DNA of 38,765 nt, taken from positions 1-38,765 of the forward strand of contig DKFC01000002.1 of the NCBI GenBank assembly GCA_002452745.1, given 5' to 3'. Made by a program: the position numbers and the translations under genes. Shown here piece after piece: positions 15,673 to 24,304 of this stretch. The notes below the pieces were generated by a model, which saw nothing but the letters and a program-made list of their open reading frames with translations, searched no databases and had not been told where the DNA came from. Position 1 is the first letter of the stretch. The number at the start of each line of letters is the position of its first letter. Origin of the DNA: Firmicutes bacterium UBA6806 (GTDB lineage: Bacteria; Bacillota; Clostridia; Peptostreptococcales; Acidaminobacteraceae).

Positions 15673-15700
15673 ATTATACAGAACAAAAAATTAAGTTCAA
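15673..15700 (-). promoter_or_regulatory. Promoter of the DUF2798 gene
   Basis: TTGAAC (15700-15695) and consensus TATAAT (15678-15673) with a 16-base spacer on the minus strand. Its -35 box is embedded in the distal arm of the terminator at 15693-15734. Confidence 0.7.
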
Positions 15701-15734
15701 TTTTTTTGTGAATACTCTCCAAAAAAATGAACTT
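15693..15734 (-). terminator. Terminator of the deacetylase operon
   Basis: AAGTTCA plus seven T pairs with seven A plus TGAACTT (one bulged T), 13-base loop, then AATTTTTT on the minus strand. It closes the deacetylase and 42-residue protein transcript. Confidence 0.65.
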
Positions 15735-15773
15735 ACTTCGCTTTACCATATGACAATTTGTTCCCTATTCTTC

Positions 15774-15902
15774 TTATTTTTTAGGAGTTCTGTCTAGCTT
15801 CCTATTGATTTCTTTTAAATTATAGAGGATTTGATTCAGCGTATACTGAATTGAAACCAGCACTAAAAAGAAAAACAAAATACCGATTATATAAAAGTTC
15901 AC
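15774..15902 (-). CDS. Small single-pass membrane protein, 42 residues
   Basis: A short gene beginning with GTG at 15902, preceded by a strong AAGGAGG site seven bases upstream. The 42 residues start VNFYIIGILFFFLVLV, a single transmembrane segment (about 3-18), followed by an amphipathic, basic tail (NQILYNLKEINRKLDRTPKK) likely to be cytoplasmic and helical. The stop is TAA at 15776. It starts 24 bases after the polysaccharide deacetylase stop and before the operon terminator, so it is co-transcribed. I recognise no family; the membrane anchor plus heptad-like tail is common in small regulatory or scaffold proteins. Supported by ribosome-binding site, composition and position only. Confidence 0.68.
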   Translation of the reverse strand: MNFYIIGILFFFLVLVSIQYTLNQILYNLKEINRKLDRTPKK

Positions 15903-15926
15903 AGTTTCCTCCTTGTTAAAATGCCA

Positions 15927-17108
15927 TTATTCTACGTTGTTTTCAATTTCATAAAAATACAATTCACGATCACCAATTAGCTCCGGATTGACTTCGTCCT
16001 TTCTAGCATCAGGGACTGAGATTCGATTTGGCATGCCATCGCTGATGAACCTCTTTTCAGGGTGAATCTCGTATTGATCCAACCACCATGTCAATTGCAT
16101 TTCGCCATCTCCACTCTGAACTCTGTGAACGCTGTTCGTGTCAAGACTTACGTTGTAGATTGGATATGTTGGTTTCCAGCCAACGAGCAATATGACATCA
16201 TTCTTATAAGTGTATCCCTCATACTCACCTGTTCTAACAAAGTTTCTTAAAACTTCATCTTTTGGCCTTTTTCCATAAGGTAAAGCCAAATTGGTCATTT
16301 CAACCCCTGGATACTCTTCTGAGTAAAGTTTCGCATTTTTCCCAAGTGCCTTTTGAATGCCCGCTGCATCCAGTGATGATAAATCATCATGTGATAATGC
16401 ATGATTTCCGATTTCGTATCCATTGGCAAGTAAGTATTCAATTTTTTGAGTTCGATATTGCTCTTGTCCAAAGGCGTTCCCATAATTCAGATAGAATATG
16501 GCGTTTTTACCAAAATCAGGATGTTCTTTTTCAAAATCATTCATGATGCCAACTACACAGTTGGGATCAATTATCAACGTTCCATTTTCCTCAAGGTAGT
16601 TAAAATTGCTCACATGTCCATCATCAAAAGTTAAAACCACAGGTGTATAGCCTGCCGCCACTTCAAAATTGTTATTTATATAATCCGACATGGAAACCGT
16701 CCTGAACCCCATATCATAAAGTCTCTGTAAATCTGCTCTAAAACTTTCAGGTGTCCTCCCATACTCAGTGTTCTTTTCGCCAAGGTTATGATACATAATG
16801 ACCATGATTTCACGGCTCTCGTCAGGCTTCACCACTGTATAATCAATATCCGCCACTGCCTCAGACTTCCCATCGGCTTCTACAGTTGTCCCCTCCAGCT
16901 GAACGTCCTCAGTTGGCTCAGCAACATCCATCTCCGAATCTTCATTCTTTTCCAATTGAGGTTGTTCTTTTCCATTTTCTGAGGTTTCAGCATCAGATAA
17001 ATTCACCGGCGAAGTTTCAGCCTCGTTTTTCCCACAACCACTTAAATAGATTAAAATCATAACCGCAAACAAGATAGCAACAACTTGTCTCATCCTTTTT
17101 TCTTTCAT
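15927..17108 (-). CDS. Polysaccharide deacetylase lipoprotein (NodB homology domain)
   Basis: A 393-residue predicted lipoprotein: basic N-terminus, hydrophobic segment and lipobox LSGC (about 23-26), then a Glu/Asp-rich linker to about 95. The carbohydrate esterase family 4 domain follows: MVIMYHNL, catalytic TFDDG, the metal-binding pair HALSH (HxxxH) and a late LPYGKRP. Such enzymes remove N-acetyl groups from peptidoglycan or other polysaccharides outside the membrane. Compared with the minimal NodB domain there is an insertion after TFDDG (ENGTLIIDPNCVVGIMNDF) and a longer C-terminus. AAGGAGG precedes the ATG; a divergent promoter pair lies before it. The substrate is not evident. Confidence 0.93.
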   Translation of the reverse strand: MKEKRMRQVVAILFAVMILIYLSGCGKNEAETSPVNLSDAETSENGKEQPQLEKNEDSEMDVAEPTEDVQLEGTTVEADGKSEAVADIDYTVVKPDESREIMVIMYHNLGEKNTEYGRTPESFRADLQRLYDMGFRTVSMSDYINNNFEVAAGYTPVVLTFDDGHVSNFNYLEENGTLIIDPNCVVGIMNDFEKEHPDFGKNAIFYLNYGNAFGQEQYRTQKIEYLLANGYEIGNHALSHDDLSSLDAAGIQKALGKNAKLYSEEYPGVEMTNLALPYGKRPKDEVLRNFVRTGEYEGYTYKNDVILLVGWKPTYPIYNVSLDTNSVHRVQSGDGEMQLTWWLDQYEIHPEKRFISDGMPNRISVPDARKDEVNPELIGDRELYFYEIENNVE

Positions 17109-17146
17109 TTCTTCCTCCTTGATGCCTGCATTTTTGTCACAATTCT

Positions 17147-17175
17147 ATTATATAATGAAACCAAATCAAGATAAA
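17147..17175 (-). promoter_or_regulatory. Probable promoter of the deacetylase operon
   Basis: Consensus TATAAT (17152-17147) with TTTATC (17175-17170) 17 bases upstream on the minus strand; the -35 is weak. It lies 12 bases from the divergent DUF4364 promoter. Confidence 0.5.
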
Positions 17176-17186
17176 CGTTTTTTGTT

Positions 17187-17214
17187 TTGAGATATCCCAA
17201 TTTTATGCTATACT
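17187..17214 (+). promoter_or_regulatory. Probable promoter of the DUF4364 gene
   Basis: TTGAGA (17187-17192) and TATACT (17209-17214) with a 16-base spacer, about 33 bases before the TTG start. Confidence 0.6.
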
Positions 17215-17246
17215 TATTCTTGTAACATCATTTAGGAGGCATCAAA

Positions 17247-17783
17247 TTGCTTAACCAGTCATCTGATCAACAACTGAAATCAAAAATAATCATTTTATAT
17301 ACGATTAACCAGTTCTCTGTACCACTTACAAATCAGCAACTGACTGATTTTATTTTAGAACACGACATTATCAACTACTTTGACTTGCAGCAATTCCTAA
17401 CAGACTTAGTTGATACGTCTATGCTGGAATACAGCACAAGTGAAGGCGAGAATTACTATGTCATTACAGAAAGCGGCCGAAATACACTTGAACTGTTTTC
17501 GGACAGAGTTTCGCAATCTCTCCGGCGAAAGATAAATGACAGCGTGGATTCAAAGAAAAAATCCTTTGTTATTAAGACAAACGTAACTGCCGATTACTTT
17601 AAAGAGGACGACAACGACTATGTTGTCCACCTCACTGTAAAAGAAGGCATTTACACACTTATGGACATAAAGGTCAATGTCGTTTCAAACAGAGATGCCA
17701 AGCAAATATGTGAGAACTGGAACAAGAAAGCTCAATATCTGTATGGAGATATCATGAATCGACTCGTAGATGATACAGATTAA
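17247..17783 (+). CDS. DUF4364 family protein
   Basis: A 178-residue soluble protein of the clostridial DUF4364 family, function unknown. The N-terminal half looks like a winged helix-turn-helix (SKIIILYTINQFSVPLTNQQLTDFIL, then a second helix and YYVITESGRNTLELF strand/wing), and the C-terminal half is a beta-rich segment with VHLTVKEG. This suggests a DNA-binding regulator, but no ligand or target is visible. The start is TTG at 17247, eight bases after GGAGG. Two terminators follow in tandem, so it is transcribed alone. It is divergent from the deacetylase operon. Confidence 0.87.
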   Translation: MLNQSSDQQLKSKIIILYTINQFSVPLTNQQLTDFILEHDIINYFDLQQFLTDLVDTSMLEYSTSEGENYYVITESGRNTLELFSDRVSQSLRRKINDSVDSKKKSFVIKTNVTADYFKEDDNDYVVHLTVKEGIYTLMDIKVNVVSNRDAKQICENWNKKAQYLYGDIMNRLVDDTD

Positions 17784-17792
17784 TCTGTATCA
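17771..17792 (+). terminator. First terminator after the DUF4364 gene
   Basis: Perfect inverted repeat tgatacagat / atctgtatca with two bases between, overlapping the stop codon, followed by TTTTGTTTT. Confidence 0.65.
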
Positions 17793-17827
17793 TTTTGTTT
17801 TAACGCCATTTCCAAAAACAGAGTGGC

Positions 17828-17857
17828 AAAACGTCAGATTCTATGTCTGACGTTTTT
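17828..17857 (+). terminator. Second terminator after the DUF4364 gene
   Basis: AAAACGTCAGA / TCTGACGTTTT, eleven pairs with a seven-base loop, then a T-run. Strong intrinsic terminator in front of the cysteine protease gene. Confidence 0.88.
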
Positions 17858-17920
17858 TATTCATATAACTGTTTAATTTGTACATTTAATTAGATTATCA
17901 AAGACTTAATGGAGGTAACT

Positions 17921-19744
17921 ATGACTTTTAAAAAGCGTTTCTTAGCTTTATTCGCAACCACTGCGATAATATTCACTTCTGTTCCAGCATATGCTGATGA
18001 AACAATCAGTCTTCCCCCTTTTACAGTGACTATCAACTCTTTGCAAATAGACAATTCCCGTTTAGAATACCCGATTATTGTACACGATAATATAACTTAT
18101 TTCCCAATGACTTATGAATTCTGTCAAGGTCTTGGTTTAAAAATTGGCTTCAATGCCGACACAGGACTTAGTATTTCTAGTATAAATTCCAGTGAGCAAT
18201 TTAAAGTTTCCTATACTGACAAGGGGAGTTATTCAGATACAGGTGCTACCCTGCCTTCATATGACATTGTCATCAATGGGCAGGCAATTGATAATCAAAG
18301 CGAACCCTACCCTATTCTCAACTATAAAGGCATCACATACTTTCCAATGACTTGGCGTTTTGCTGTGGATGAGTTTAACTGGGCATATACCTTTGATACA
18401 AATACCGGTCTCAACATCAAAGCCAGTCAAAGGAAGCCCTCAGAAGACATCGCAGAAGAAACCAATGACGAGGAATCAGCTACTCAACTCGAACGGGAAG
18501 AACCCCTTAAAATTATAAATGCTTTAGATTACTCTAAGAATCTGCCCTCAGCCTTTAACTCGTATAATGCCATGGGCTCAAATGTTCGTTCTCTCTTTGT
18601 AAGAGATCAGGGAAACTCTGGTACTTGTTGGGCTTTTGCAGCTAACACGTTATTTGAATTATCACTGGCAGCGCAAAAACAAGTATATCTTGACTTTTCA
18701 GAAGATCATTTGATTTTGAATACGTCAATTCCAGTCACTTATGATTCAGGCGGCTATATTGATATGGCTACCTCTTATTACAACAACTGGGTCGGTCCTG
18801 TTGTTGATCCCACAGATGTGTTTGGAGATTCCCTCACCAATAACACGCTAAAACCACAGTATATCGTGACAGACTATATTGAAGTTTCTGATAGCATAGA
18901 CGACATCAAATATGCAATCCATCAGTATGGAGCGGTACAATCTTCAATTGGTTACGATGAAGCTGAAAATTATTATGACGATAAAACAGCAGGATTTTAC
19001 AATTATGATTCAAATTCTAAAATGACTCATGACATTGTCATTGTTGGATGGGATGACAGCTTTTTAAAAGATAATTTCAAAGTTACTCCAAAACAAGATG
19101 GCGCTTTTATCGTTCAAAACAGCTGGGGAGAAGACTGGGGAGAAGATGGACTTTTTTATGTTTCCTATGATGATGTCCACATAAAAAAACGTGCCACTGC
19201 CCTTACAAGATTCGAACCATATGATGCTTCCAAACATCTTTATAGTTATATTGAAACGGTTATTACTCTCTTTGAAGGATATACTGAACACTATCGTGCT
19301 TGCGGTCTAAACGTCTTTAATGCTCAGCCAGAGATTGATGGAAAAGTCGAATACCTGACTGAAGTTGGTTTTTATACAACAGAAGAGGACACTTCTTTTG
19401 AAATTTTCTTTTCAGATTCAGGCATGCCGGCAGATTTAAATCCAGTTCTCGAGTCTGTCGGTTCAGGAATTGCCGCATTTCCTGGCTACCATACGGTAAA
19501 ACTAAAAACCCCACTTCCTCTTAGAGCTGATTCAAAATTTTCTGTGGGTGTCAATTTTGAAAATGGGGAATCCATTTTCCTCGTCCCGCTTGAAGCAACT
19601 TATCCCGATATAGACTATACAATTATCGGCTCTGGTGGGGAAAGTTATATTTCAGCAGGTGCAAATGAGTATGAATTTGAGGATGTAAATGACTACCGGG
19701 AACATGCAAATATTGGTATTCGTGCCATTACAGAAATGAAGTAA
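17921..19744 (+). CDS. Exported papain-like (C1) cysteine protease with stalk-like and lectin-like domains
   Basis: A 607-residue secreted protein. A signal peptide ends at about AYA-DE (25/26). Two tandem copies of a copper-amine-oxidase-N/stalk-like module follow (about 34-88 and 113-167), each with ITYFPMTYEF or ITYFPMTWRF and a TGL-I ending. The C1 peptidase domain has oxyanion Q230, nucleophile C236 in GTCWAFA, H370 in THDIVIVGW and N400 in VQNSWGEDWG, so it should be active. The C-terminal ~190 residues match the beta-rich lectin-like domain that accompanies bacterial C1 peptidases. An earlier ATG at 17909 is part of the ribosome-binding site; ATG 17921 is used. Likely a cell-surface or secreted protease; substrate unknown. 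Confidence 0.92.
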   Translation: MTFKKRFLALFATTAIIFTSVPAYADETISLPPFTVTINSLQIDNSRLEYPIIVHDNITYFPMTYEFCQGLGLKIGFNADTGLSISSINSSEQFKVSYTDKGSYSDTGATLPSYDIVINGQAIDNQSEPYPILNYKGITYFPMTWRFAVDEFNWAYTFDTNTGLNIKASQRKPSEDIAEETNDEESATQLEREEPLKIINALDYSKNLPSAFNSYNAMGSNVRSLFVRDQGNSGTCWAFAANTLFELSLAAQKQVYLDFSEDHLILNTSIPVTYDSGGYIDMATSYYNNWVGPVVDPTDVFGDSLTNNTLKPQYIVTDYIEVSDSIDDIKYAIHQYGAVQSSIGYDEAENYYDDKTAGFYNYDSNSKMTHDIVIVGWDDSFLKDNFKVTPKQDGAFIVQNSWGEDWGEDGLFYVSYDDVHIKKRATALTRFEPYDASKHLYSYIETVITLFEGYTEHYRACGLNVFNAQPEIDGKVEYLTEVGFYTTEEDTSFEIFFSDSGMPADLNPVLESVGSGIAAFPGYHTVKLKTPLPLRADSKFSVGVNFENGESIFLVPLEATYPDIDYTIIGSGGESYISAGANEYEFEDVNDYREHANIGIRAITEMK

Positions 19745-19811
19745 TCATTCCAAAAGTCATCAATAGGTATCCTCTCTCCTTATAAAAAACTTTTAGCATA
19801 TTCCAAATAAT

Positions 19812-19852
19812 AAAAAAACTGTGACATTGAAATTCAACATCACAGTTTTTTT
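19812..19852. terminator. Bidirectional terminator between protease gene and folC
   Basis: AAAAAACTGTGA / TCACAGTTTTTT twelve-pair stem with a 15-base loop, A- and T-runs on the flanks, between convergent genes. Confidence 0.85.
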
Positions 19853-19878
19853 GTTTGCCAATTATCTCATCTCTAAAC

Positions 19879-21180
19879 TTAAAGACCATAATTATCTTTT
19901 AAAATCTTTCTGACTTCACCGATCATATAAAGTGAACCAAAATAAATTATGACACCAAGTTCTTCCTTGTGTGCTTCTGCATATGCCACAGCGTTCTCAA
20001 TCTCATCATCAGCATACAATAGGTTTAAGTGTTCATATTTTTTTAATCGCTCCGCTAATTTTTCTGCTGTTAATGCCCGCGGATTAAAAGGTTTTGTAAC
20101 AACGACGTTGGTGATAAGCGGGCAGATTGCATCTAACATACCCTCTATGTCCTTATCTTCTAAGATGCCCAAAACGGCTGTGATTTTCTGTCCTTTGAAC
20201 ACAGATTCTACAGCGGCTTTCAATCCATTGATTCCATGCGGATTGTGTGCGCCATCAATAATAGTAAGTGGTGCTCTTCTCAAAATTTCAAGACGCCCCA
20301 TCCAGAGAGTCTCATTTAACCCCTCAATCACTTGTGATTTACTGATACTGTATCCGTGTACTTCCGTCAAAATTTTAATGACTTCAATCGCCACAACTGC
20401 GTTGTACATTTGATAGGGTGCAAATAATTTAAGTTTAAACGCCATCTCCTCGTATTCAAAAGAGAGCCCATCAATGCTGTCATCCAACAGCCTTGCTTTT
20501 TCAATTGGTGCAACCACCAGTCGATTAGATCTTTCTTCACAGAGATTTTTAATAACTTCCATTGCACCTGATTCTTGTGGATAGGATACTGTTATTCCGT
20601 CTGATTTGATGATGCCACCTTTTTCGTAGGCAATTTTTTCGATTGTGTCTCCTAAAAATTCAGTGTGATCCAGCGCCAGCGGCGTAATAACAGAAACCAA
20701 TGGCAAGTCTATTGCATTTGTAGCATCCAATCGACCACCCATCCCAACTTCTAAAACCACAATTTCACAGTGATTTCGATTGAAATAAATCATGGCAATT
20801 GCCGTCACCACTTCAAATTCAGTTGGATGATTTAGTCCTTCAGAAACCATTTTTTCAATTTCATTTTTTACCGCCAAGGTGATTTCAGCCAATTCTTGAT
20901 CACTGATATAAACACCGTCAATTCTCATGCGCTCATTAAAAACCTCAATATATGGTGATGTGTAAAGCCCAGTTTTATAGCCAGCTTTCATCAAGACATT
21001 TGCAATGAAAGAGCTGGTTGATCCCTTGCCATTTGTTCCGGCAACATGGACAAATTTAAGGTTCTCTTGTGGATTTCCAAGTCGCTCAAGGAGGGTCTTA
21101 ATATTTTCAAGTCCCAACTTACTTCCAAATTTATAGGTTCCGTGTATAAAGGACATTGCCTCATCAATTGTCATCTTCAT
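19879..21180 (-). CDS. folC: Folylpolyglutamate synthase / dihydrofolate synthase
   Basis: Adds glutamate to dihydropteroate and/or to folates, an ATP-dependent Mur-ligase-type reaction. The 433-residue protein has GTYKFGSKLGLENI near the start, the P-loop AGTNGKGSTSS (47-57), YTSPYIEVFNERMRI, the VLEVGMGGRLDATN segment and DGAHNPHG with ALTAEKL near the C-terminus. An in-frame GTG at 21189 directly follows the valS stop codon, but ATG 21180 lies six bases after the TAGGTG site formed by that stop region, so I use it. It is translationally coupled to valS, a valS-folC order common in Firmicutes, and thus indirectly under the valine T-box. Confidence 0.97.
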   Translation of the reverse strand: MKMTIDEAMSFIHGTYKFGSKLGLENIKTLLERLGNPQENLKFVHVAGTNGKGSTSSFIANVLMKAGYKTGLYTSPYIEVFNERMRIDGVYISDQELAEITLAVKNEIEKMVSEGLNHPTEFEVVTAIAMIYFNRNHCEIVVLEVGMGGRLDATNAIDLPLVSVITPLALDHTEFLGDTIEKIAYEKGGIIKSDGITVSYPQESGAMEVIKNLCEERSNRLVVAPIEKARLLDDSIDGLSFEYEEMAFKLKLFAPYQMYNAVVAIEVIKILTEVHGYSISKSQVIEGLNETLWMGRLEILRRAPLTIIDGAHNPHGINGLKAAVESVFKGQKITAVLGILEDKDIEGMLDAICPLITNVVVTKPFNPRALTAEKLAERLKKYEHLNLLYADDEIENAVAYAEAHKEELGVIIYFGSLYMIGEVRKILKDNYGL

Positions 21181-21189
21181 AGCATTCAC

Positions 21190-23829
21190 CTACAGCTTCT
21201 TTGAAATAGCATCAATTCTCTCAGTGATAGCAGCAAGCATCTCAGTGAATTTTTCTTGCTTTTCTTTTTCTTCTTCAATGAGTTTTGGAGGTGCCTTTTT
21301 TACAAAGCCTTCATTTGCCAATTTCTTAACAACTCGATCAACTTCAGCTTCCAGTTTGCCCTTCTCTTTCTTAAGTCTTTCCATTTCTTTTTCAAAATCT
21401 ATTAAATCTGCAAGCGGAAGATAAAGCTCTGCACCATAGACAACTGCTGACACTGCGTCTTCAGGGATATCCGCTTTAGAAGCTACCAAAACGACATCGG
21501 AGCATGAAGCCAGCGTAATCAGATATTCTGCATTTTCAAGCAGACACTCTCCGACCTCACTATCAGATGCCAAAATCATACATTTTGCCTTTCTCGATGG
21601 AACGACATCCATTTCAGCTCTGACATTCCTCAAATTTCGAATTGCTTCCATAACGAGTTCCATTTGCTTTTCAGCAACATCGTTCAATAACGATTTTTCA
21701 GACACTGGCCACTGATCTCTCACAAGCATGGTTTGTGTTCCCGGGATATTGGACCAGATTTCTTCAGTGATAAAAGGCATGAATGGATGTAAAAGCCTTA
21801 AAATATCTTTTAAAACTTTTACCAGTACTTTTTGAACTGTTTCTTTGGCAACTTGATCTTCTCCGTAGAGTCGTTTTTTTGCAAGCTCAATATACCAGTC
21901 GCAATATTCATTCCAAGTGAACTCATAGATTTTATTGGCGGCAAGTCCAAGCTCAAATTTATCCAAACTGGCTGTAATCTCACTGGTAACTGCTGAAAGT
22001 CTAGATAAAATCCATTGATCTGCCAGTGTCAACTTCTCATCGCCAGTCAACGTCAGTTCAGTATTCTCAAGTCCCATTATAACGAAACGTGAAGCATTCC
22101 ACAGCTTATTGGCAAAATTTCTAGAGGATTCAACGCGATCAATTTGAAACTTAAGATCATTTCCTGGACTGTTTCCAGTGGCTAGCATAAATCTTAATGC
22201 ATCTGCTCCATATTGATCTATAATATCAAGCGGATCAACACCATTTCCTAGTGATTTACTCATTTTTCTTCCCTGTGAATCTCTAACAAGACCGTGTAAA
22301 AACACATGTTCAAATGGGATTTCGCCCATTTCGTCTAATGCTGAAAAGACCATTCTGATAACCCAGAAGAAAATTATATCATACCCAGTTACCAAGACAT
22401 TGGTTGGATAGAAATAATCTAACTCAGGTGTTTTATCAGGCCACCCCAATGTGGAAAACGGCCAAAGTGCAGAACTGAACCAAGTATCCAAAACGTCATT
22501 ATCTTGTCTAAAATGCGTTCCACCACACGAAGGACATACATCAGGCATATCTCTTGATACCACCATTTCAGGGCAGGATTGACAGTAATATGCTGGAATT
22601 CTATGTCCCCACCAGAGTTGTCTAGAAATACACCAGTCTCGAATATTTTCAAGCCAGTGCATGTAAACCTTCGTAAACCGCTCTGGGACCAATTTGAGGG
22701 TATTGTCTTTAACAACTTTCATTGCTGGCTCTGCAAGTGGTTCCATCTTTACGAACCATTGATCTGATACTCTCGGTTCAATAACAGTGGCACATCTGTA
22801 ACAAGTGCCCACATTATGTGGATGGTCTATAACCTTTACAAGATAGCCTTCATCCTCTAGATCTTTTACAATTGCCTTGCGACACTCATAGCGATCCATC
22901 CCTTGATATTTTCCAGTTTGCTCGTTCATGGTTGCATCTGCATTGAAAATATTAATTTGATCCAAATTATGTCTTTGTCCAATTTCAAAGTCGTTTGGAT
23001 CATGGGCAGGTGTTACTTTAAGTGCTCCTGTTCCAAATTCCAAGTCCACATAGTCATCTGCTATAATTGGAATCTCTCTTCCAACCAGCGGCAATATACA
23101 GGTTTTCCCAACTAAGTGCTTGTAGCGTTCATCATTTGGATTGACGGCAACCCCTGTATCTGCAATCATCGTCTCAGGTCTTGTTGTGGCAATTTCAAGA
23201 ACCTCATCGCTATCTTTAACTGGGTAGTTGATGTGATAAAAATTGCCTGGCTTTTCTTCGTGTTCAACCTCAGCATCTGAAAGTGTGGTTTTACAATCTG
23301 GACACCAATTTATAAGGCGATTGCCTCTGTAAATAAGTCCTTTCTCGTACAATCTGATAAAGACTTCTGTAACTGCCTTGTTACAACCTTCATCCATGGT
23401 AAAACGCTCTTTATCCCAATCACATGATGAGCCAAGTTTCTTCATTTGATTGACAATAATTCTGCCATATTCATCTCGCCATTTCCAAGCTCGGTTTAAA
23501 AATTCTTCTCTTCCAAGCTCATCTTTTGTAATGCCCTCTTTTTCTTCAATAGCCTTTAGAACCCTTACTTCAGTTGCAATACTCGCATGATCCGTTCCAG
23601 GAAGCCATAATGCTTCATAGCCTTGGAGTCGCTTCCACCTAATCAGAACATCTTGTAAAGTTTGATCCAGTGCATGCCCCATGTGAAGTTGTCCCGTGAT
23701 ATTTGGCGGTGGCAAGACAATTGTATAAGGGTCTTTCTCTTTATTGACATTTGCAGTAAAGCTCTTCTTCTCCAACCATTCCCCATATATACGGTCTTCA
23801 AAGTCCTTCGGATTGTATTTACTATCCAT
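21190..23829 (-). CDS. valS: Valyl-tRNA synthetase
   Basis: Class I synthetase charging tRNA-Val, with editing of misactivated threonine. The 879-residue protein has the HIGH signature as HMGH (49-52), a connective-peptide editing domain with EIATTRPETMIADTGVAVNP (quoted region about 212-231), zinc-type cysteine pairs (CPDC near 176, CQSC near 416, CPSC near 432), KMSKS at 522-526, the anticodon-binding domain and a C-terminal coiled-coil (about 815-879) rich in Lys/Glu. The open frame extends 42 codons further up, but those codons are the T-box terminator and antiterminator; ATG 23829 follows AGGAG. Followed directly by folC. Confidence 0.98.
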   Translation of the reverse strand: MDSKYNPKDFEDRIYGEWLEKKSFTANVNKEKDPYTIVLPPPNITGQLHMGHALDQTLQDVLIRWKRLQGYEALWLPGTDHASIATEVRVLKAIEEKEGITKDELGREEFLNRAWKWRDEYGRIIVNQMKKLGSSCDWDKERFTMDEGCNKAVTEVFIRLYEKGLIYRGNRLINWCPDCKTTLSDAEVEHEEKPGNFYHINYPVKDSDEVLEIATTRPETMIADTGVAVNPNDERYKHLVGKTCILPLVGREIPIIADDYVDLEFGTGALKVTPAHDPNDFEIGQRHNLDQINIFNADATMNEQTGKYQGMDRYECRKAIVKDLEDEGYLVKVIDHPHNVGTCYRCATVIEPRVSDQWFVKMEPLAEPAMKVVKDNTLKLVPERFTKVYMHWLENIRDWCISRQLWWGHRIPAYYCQSCPEMVVSRDMPDVCPSCGGTHFRQDNDVLDTWFSSALWPFSTLGWPDKTPELDYFYPTNVLVTGYDIIFFWVIRMVFSALDEMGEIPFEHVFLHGLVRDSQGRKMSKSLGNGVDPLDIIDQYGADALRFMLATGNSPGNDLKFQIDRVESSRNFANKLWNASRFVIMGLENTELTLTGDEKLTLADQWILSRLSAVTSEITASLDKFELGLAANKIYEFTWNEYCDWYIELAKKRLYGEDQVAKETVQKVLVKVLKDILRLLHPFMPFITEEIWSNIPGTQTMLVRDQWPVSEKSLLNDVAEKQMELVMEAIRNLRNVRAEMDVVPSRKAKCMILASDSEVGECLLENAEYLITLASCSDVVLVASKADIPEDAVSAVVYGAELYLPLADLIDFEKEMERLKKEKGKLEAEVDRVVKKLANEGFVKKAPPKLIEEEKEKQEKFTEMLAAITERIDAISKKL

Positions 23830-23903
23830 TATTCCATCTCCTCTTATATGACTTAAATTTGAAACAGGCACAACGCCTTTCACTATACTCAGTTTTGGAT
23901 TAA

Positions 23904-24157
23904 ATAAAAAAGCCCATTCATCCCCTGTAAAGGGACGAATGGACCGCGTTACCACCCTAATTCCACAGCAACTGCCGTGACTCTTTCCAATTTAACGATT
24001 CACACCGTGACCTTCTACTAAATTTCAAAGATCAATCTCAAAAGCGACCTTCAACACCTTTTGTTAAAGAAACCTCTCAGCCTAGGGTTTCTATCTCTTT
24101 TAACACAGAATGCCTACTCCTCTTTTTCATAGACTTTAATTCAATTTAATTGTTAAC
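23904..24157 (-). ncRNA. T-box leader of valS (valine specifier, terminator)
   Basis: The minus strand carries the T-box core AGGGTGGTAACGCGG (23958-23944), then a terminator stem CCATTCGTCCC / GGGATGAATGG (23942-23914, one wobble) and a T-run (about 23911-23906). Stem I features include AGAGGAG on the 5' side. In the specifier position GAAGGTCGCTTTTGA presents GUC at 24048-24046, a valine codon, agreeing with valS downstream. Uncharged tRNA-Val should stabilise the antiterminator and switch on valS-folC. Confidence 0.93.
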
Positions 24158-24163
24158 ACTTCA

Positions 24164-24192
24164 ATTATAAAGAAAACCCCATTCTCTGTCAA
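24164..24192 (-). promoter_or_regulatory. Consensus promoter of the valS T-box transcript
   Basis: Perfect TTGACA (24192-24187), 17-base spacer and perfect TATAAT (24169-24164) on the minus strand: the strongest promoter in the window, consistent with control by attenuation rather than initiation. Confidence 0.9.
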
Positions 24193-24304
24193 CAGTTATC
24201 AAATGCTCATTCACTTTTAATTGTGTTCTAACGTGTTCTTAACCATTTTAAGTCATAATAACATTAGAATTTATGATATATTAATACTATTAGGAGGGAT
24301 ACAA

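Noticed and set aside
23830..23955. 42-codon N-terminal extension of valS
   Set aside because: The frame runs through the T-box terminator and antiterminator; ATG 23829 has a good ribosome-binding site and gives the normal N-terminus.
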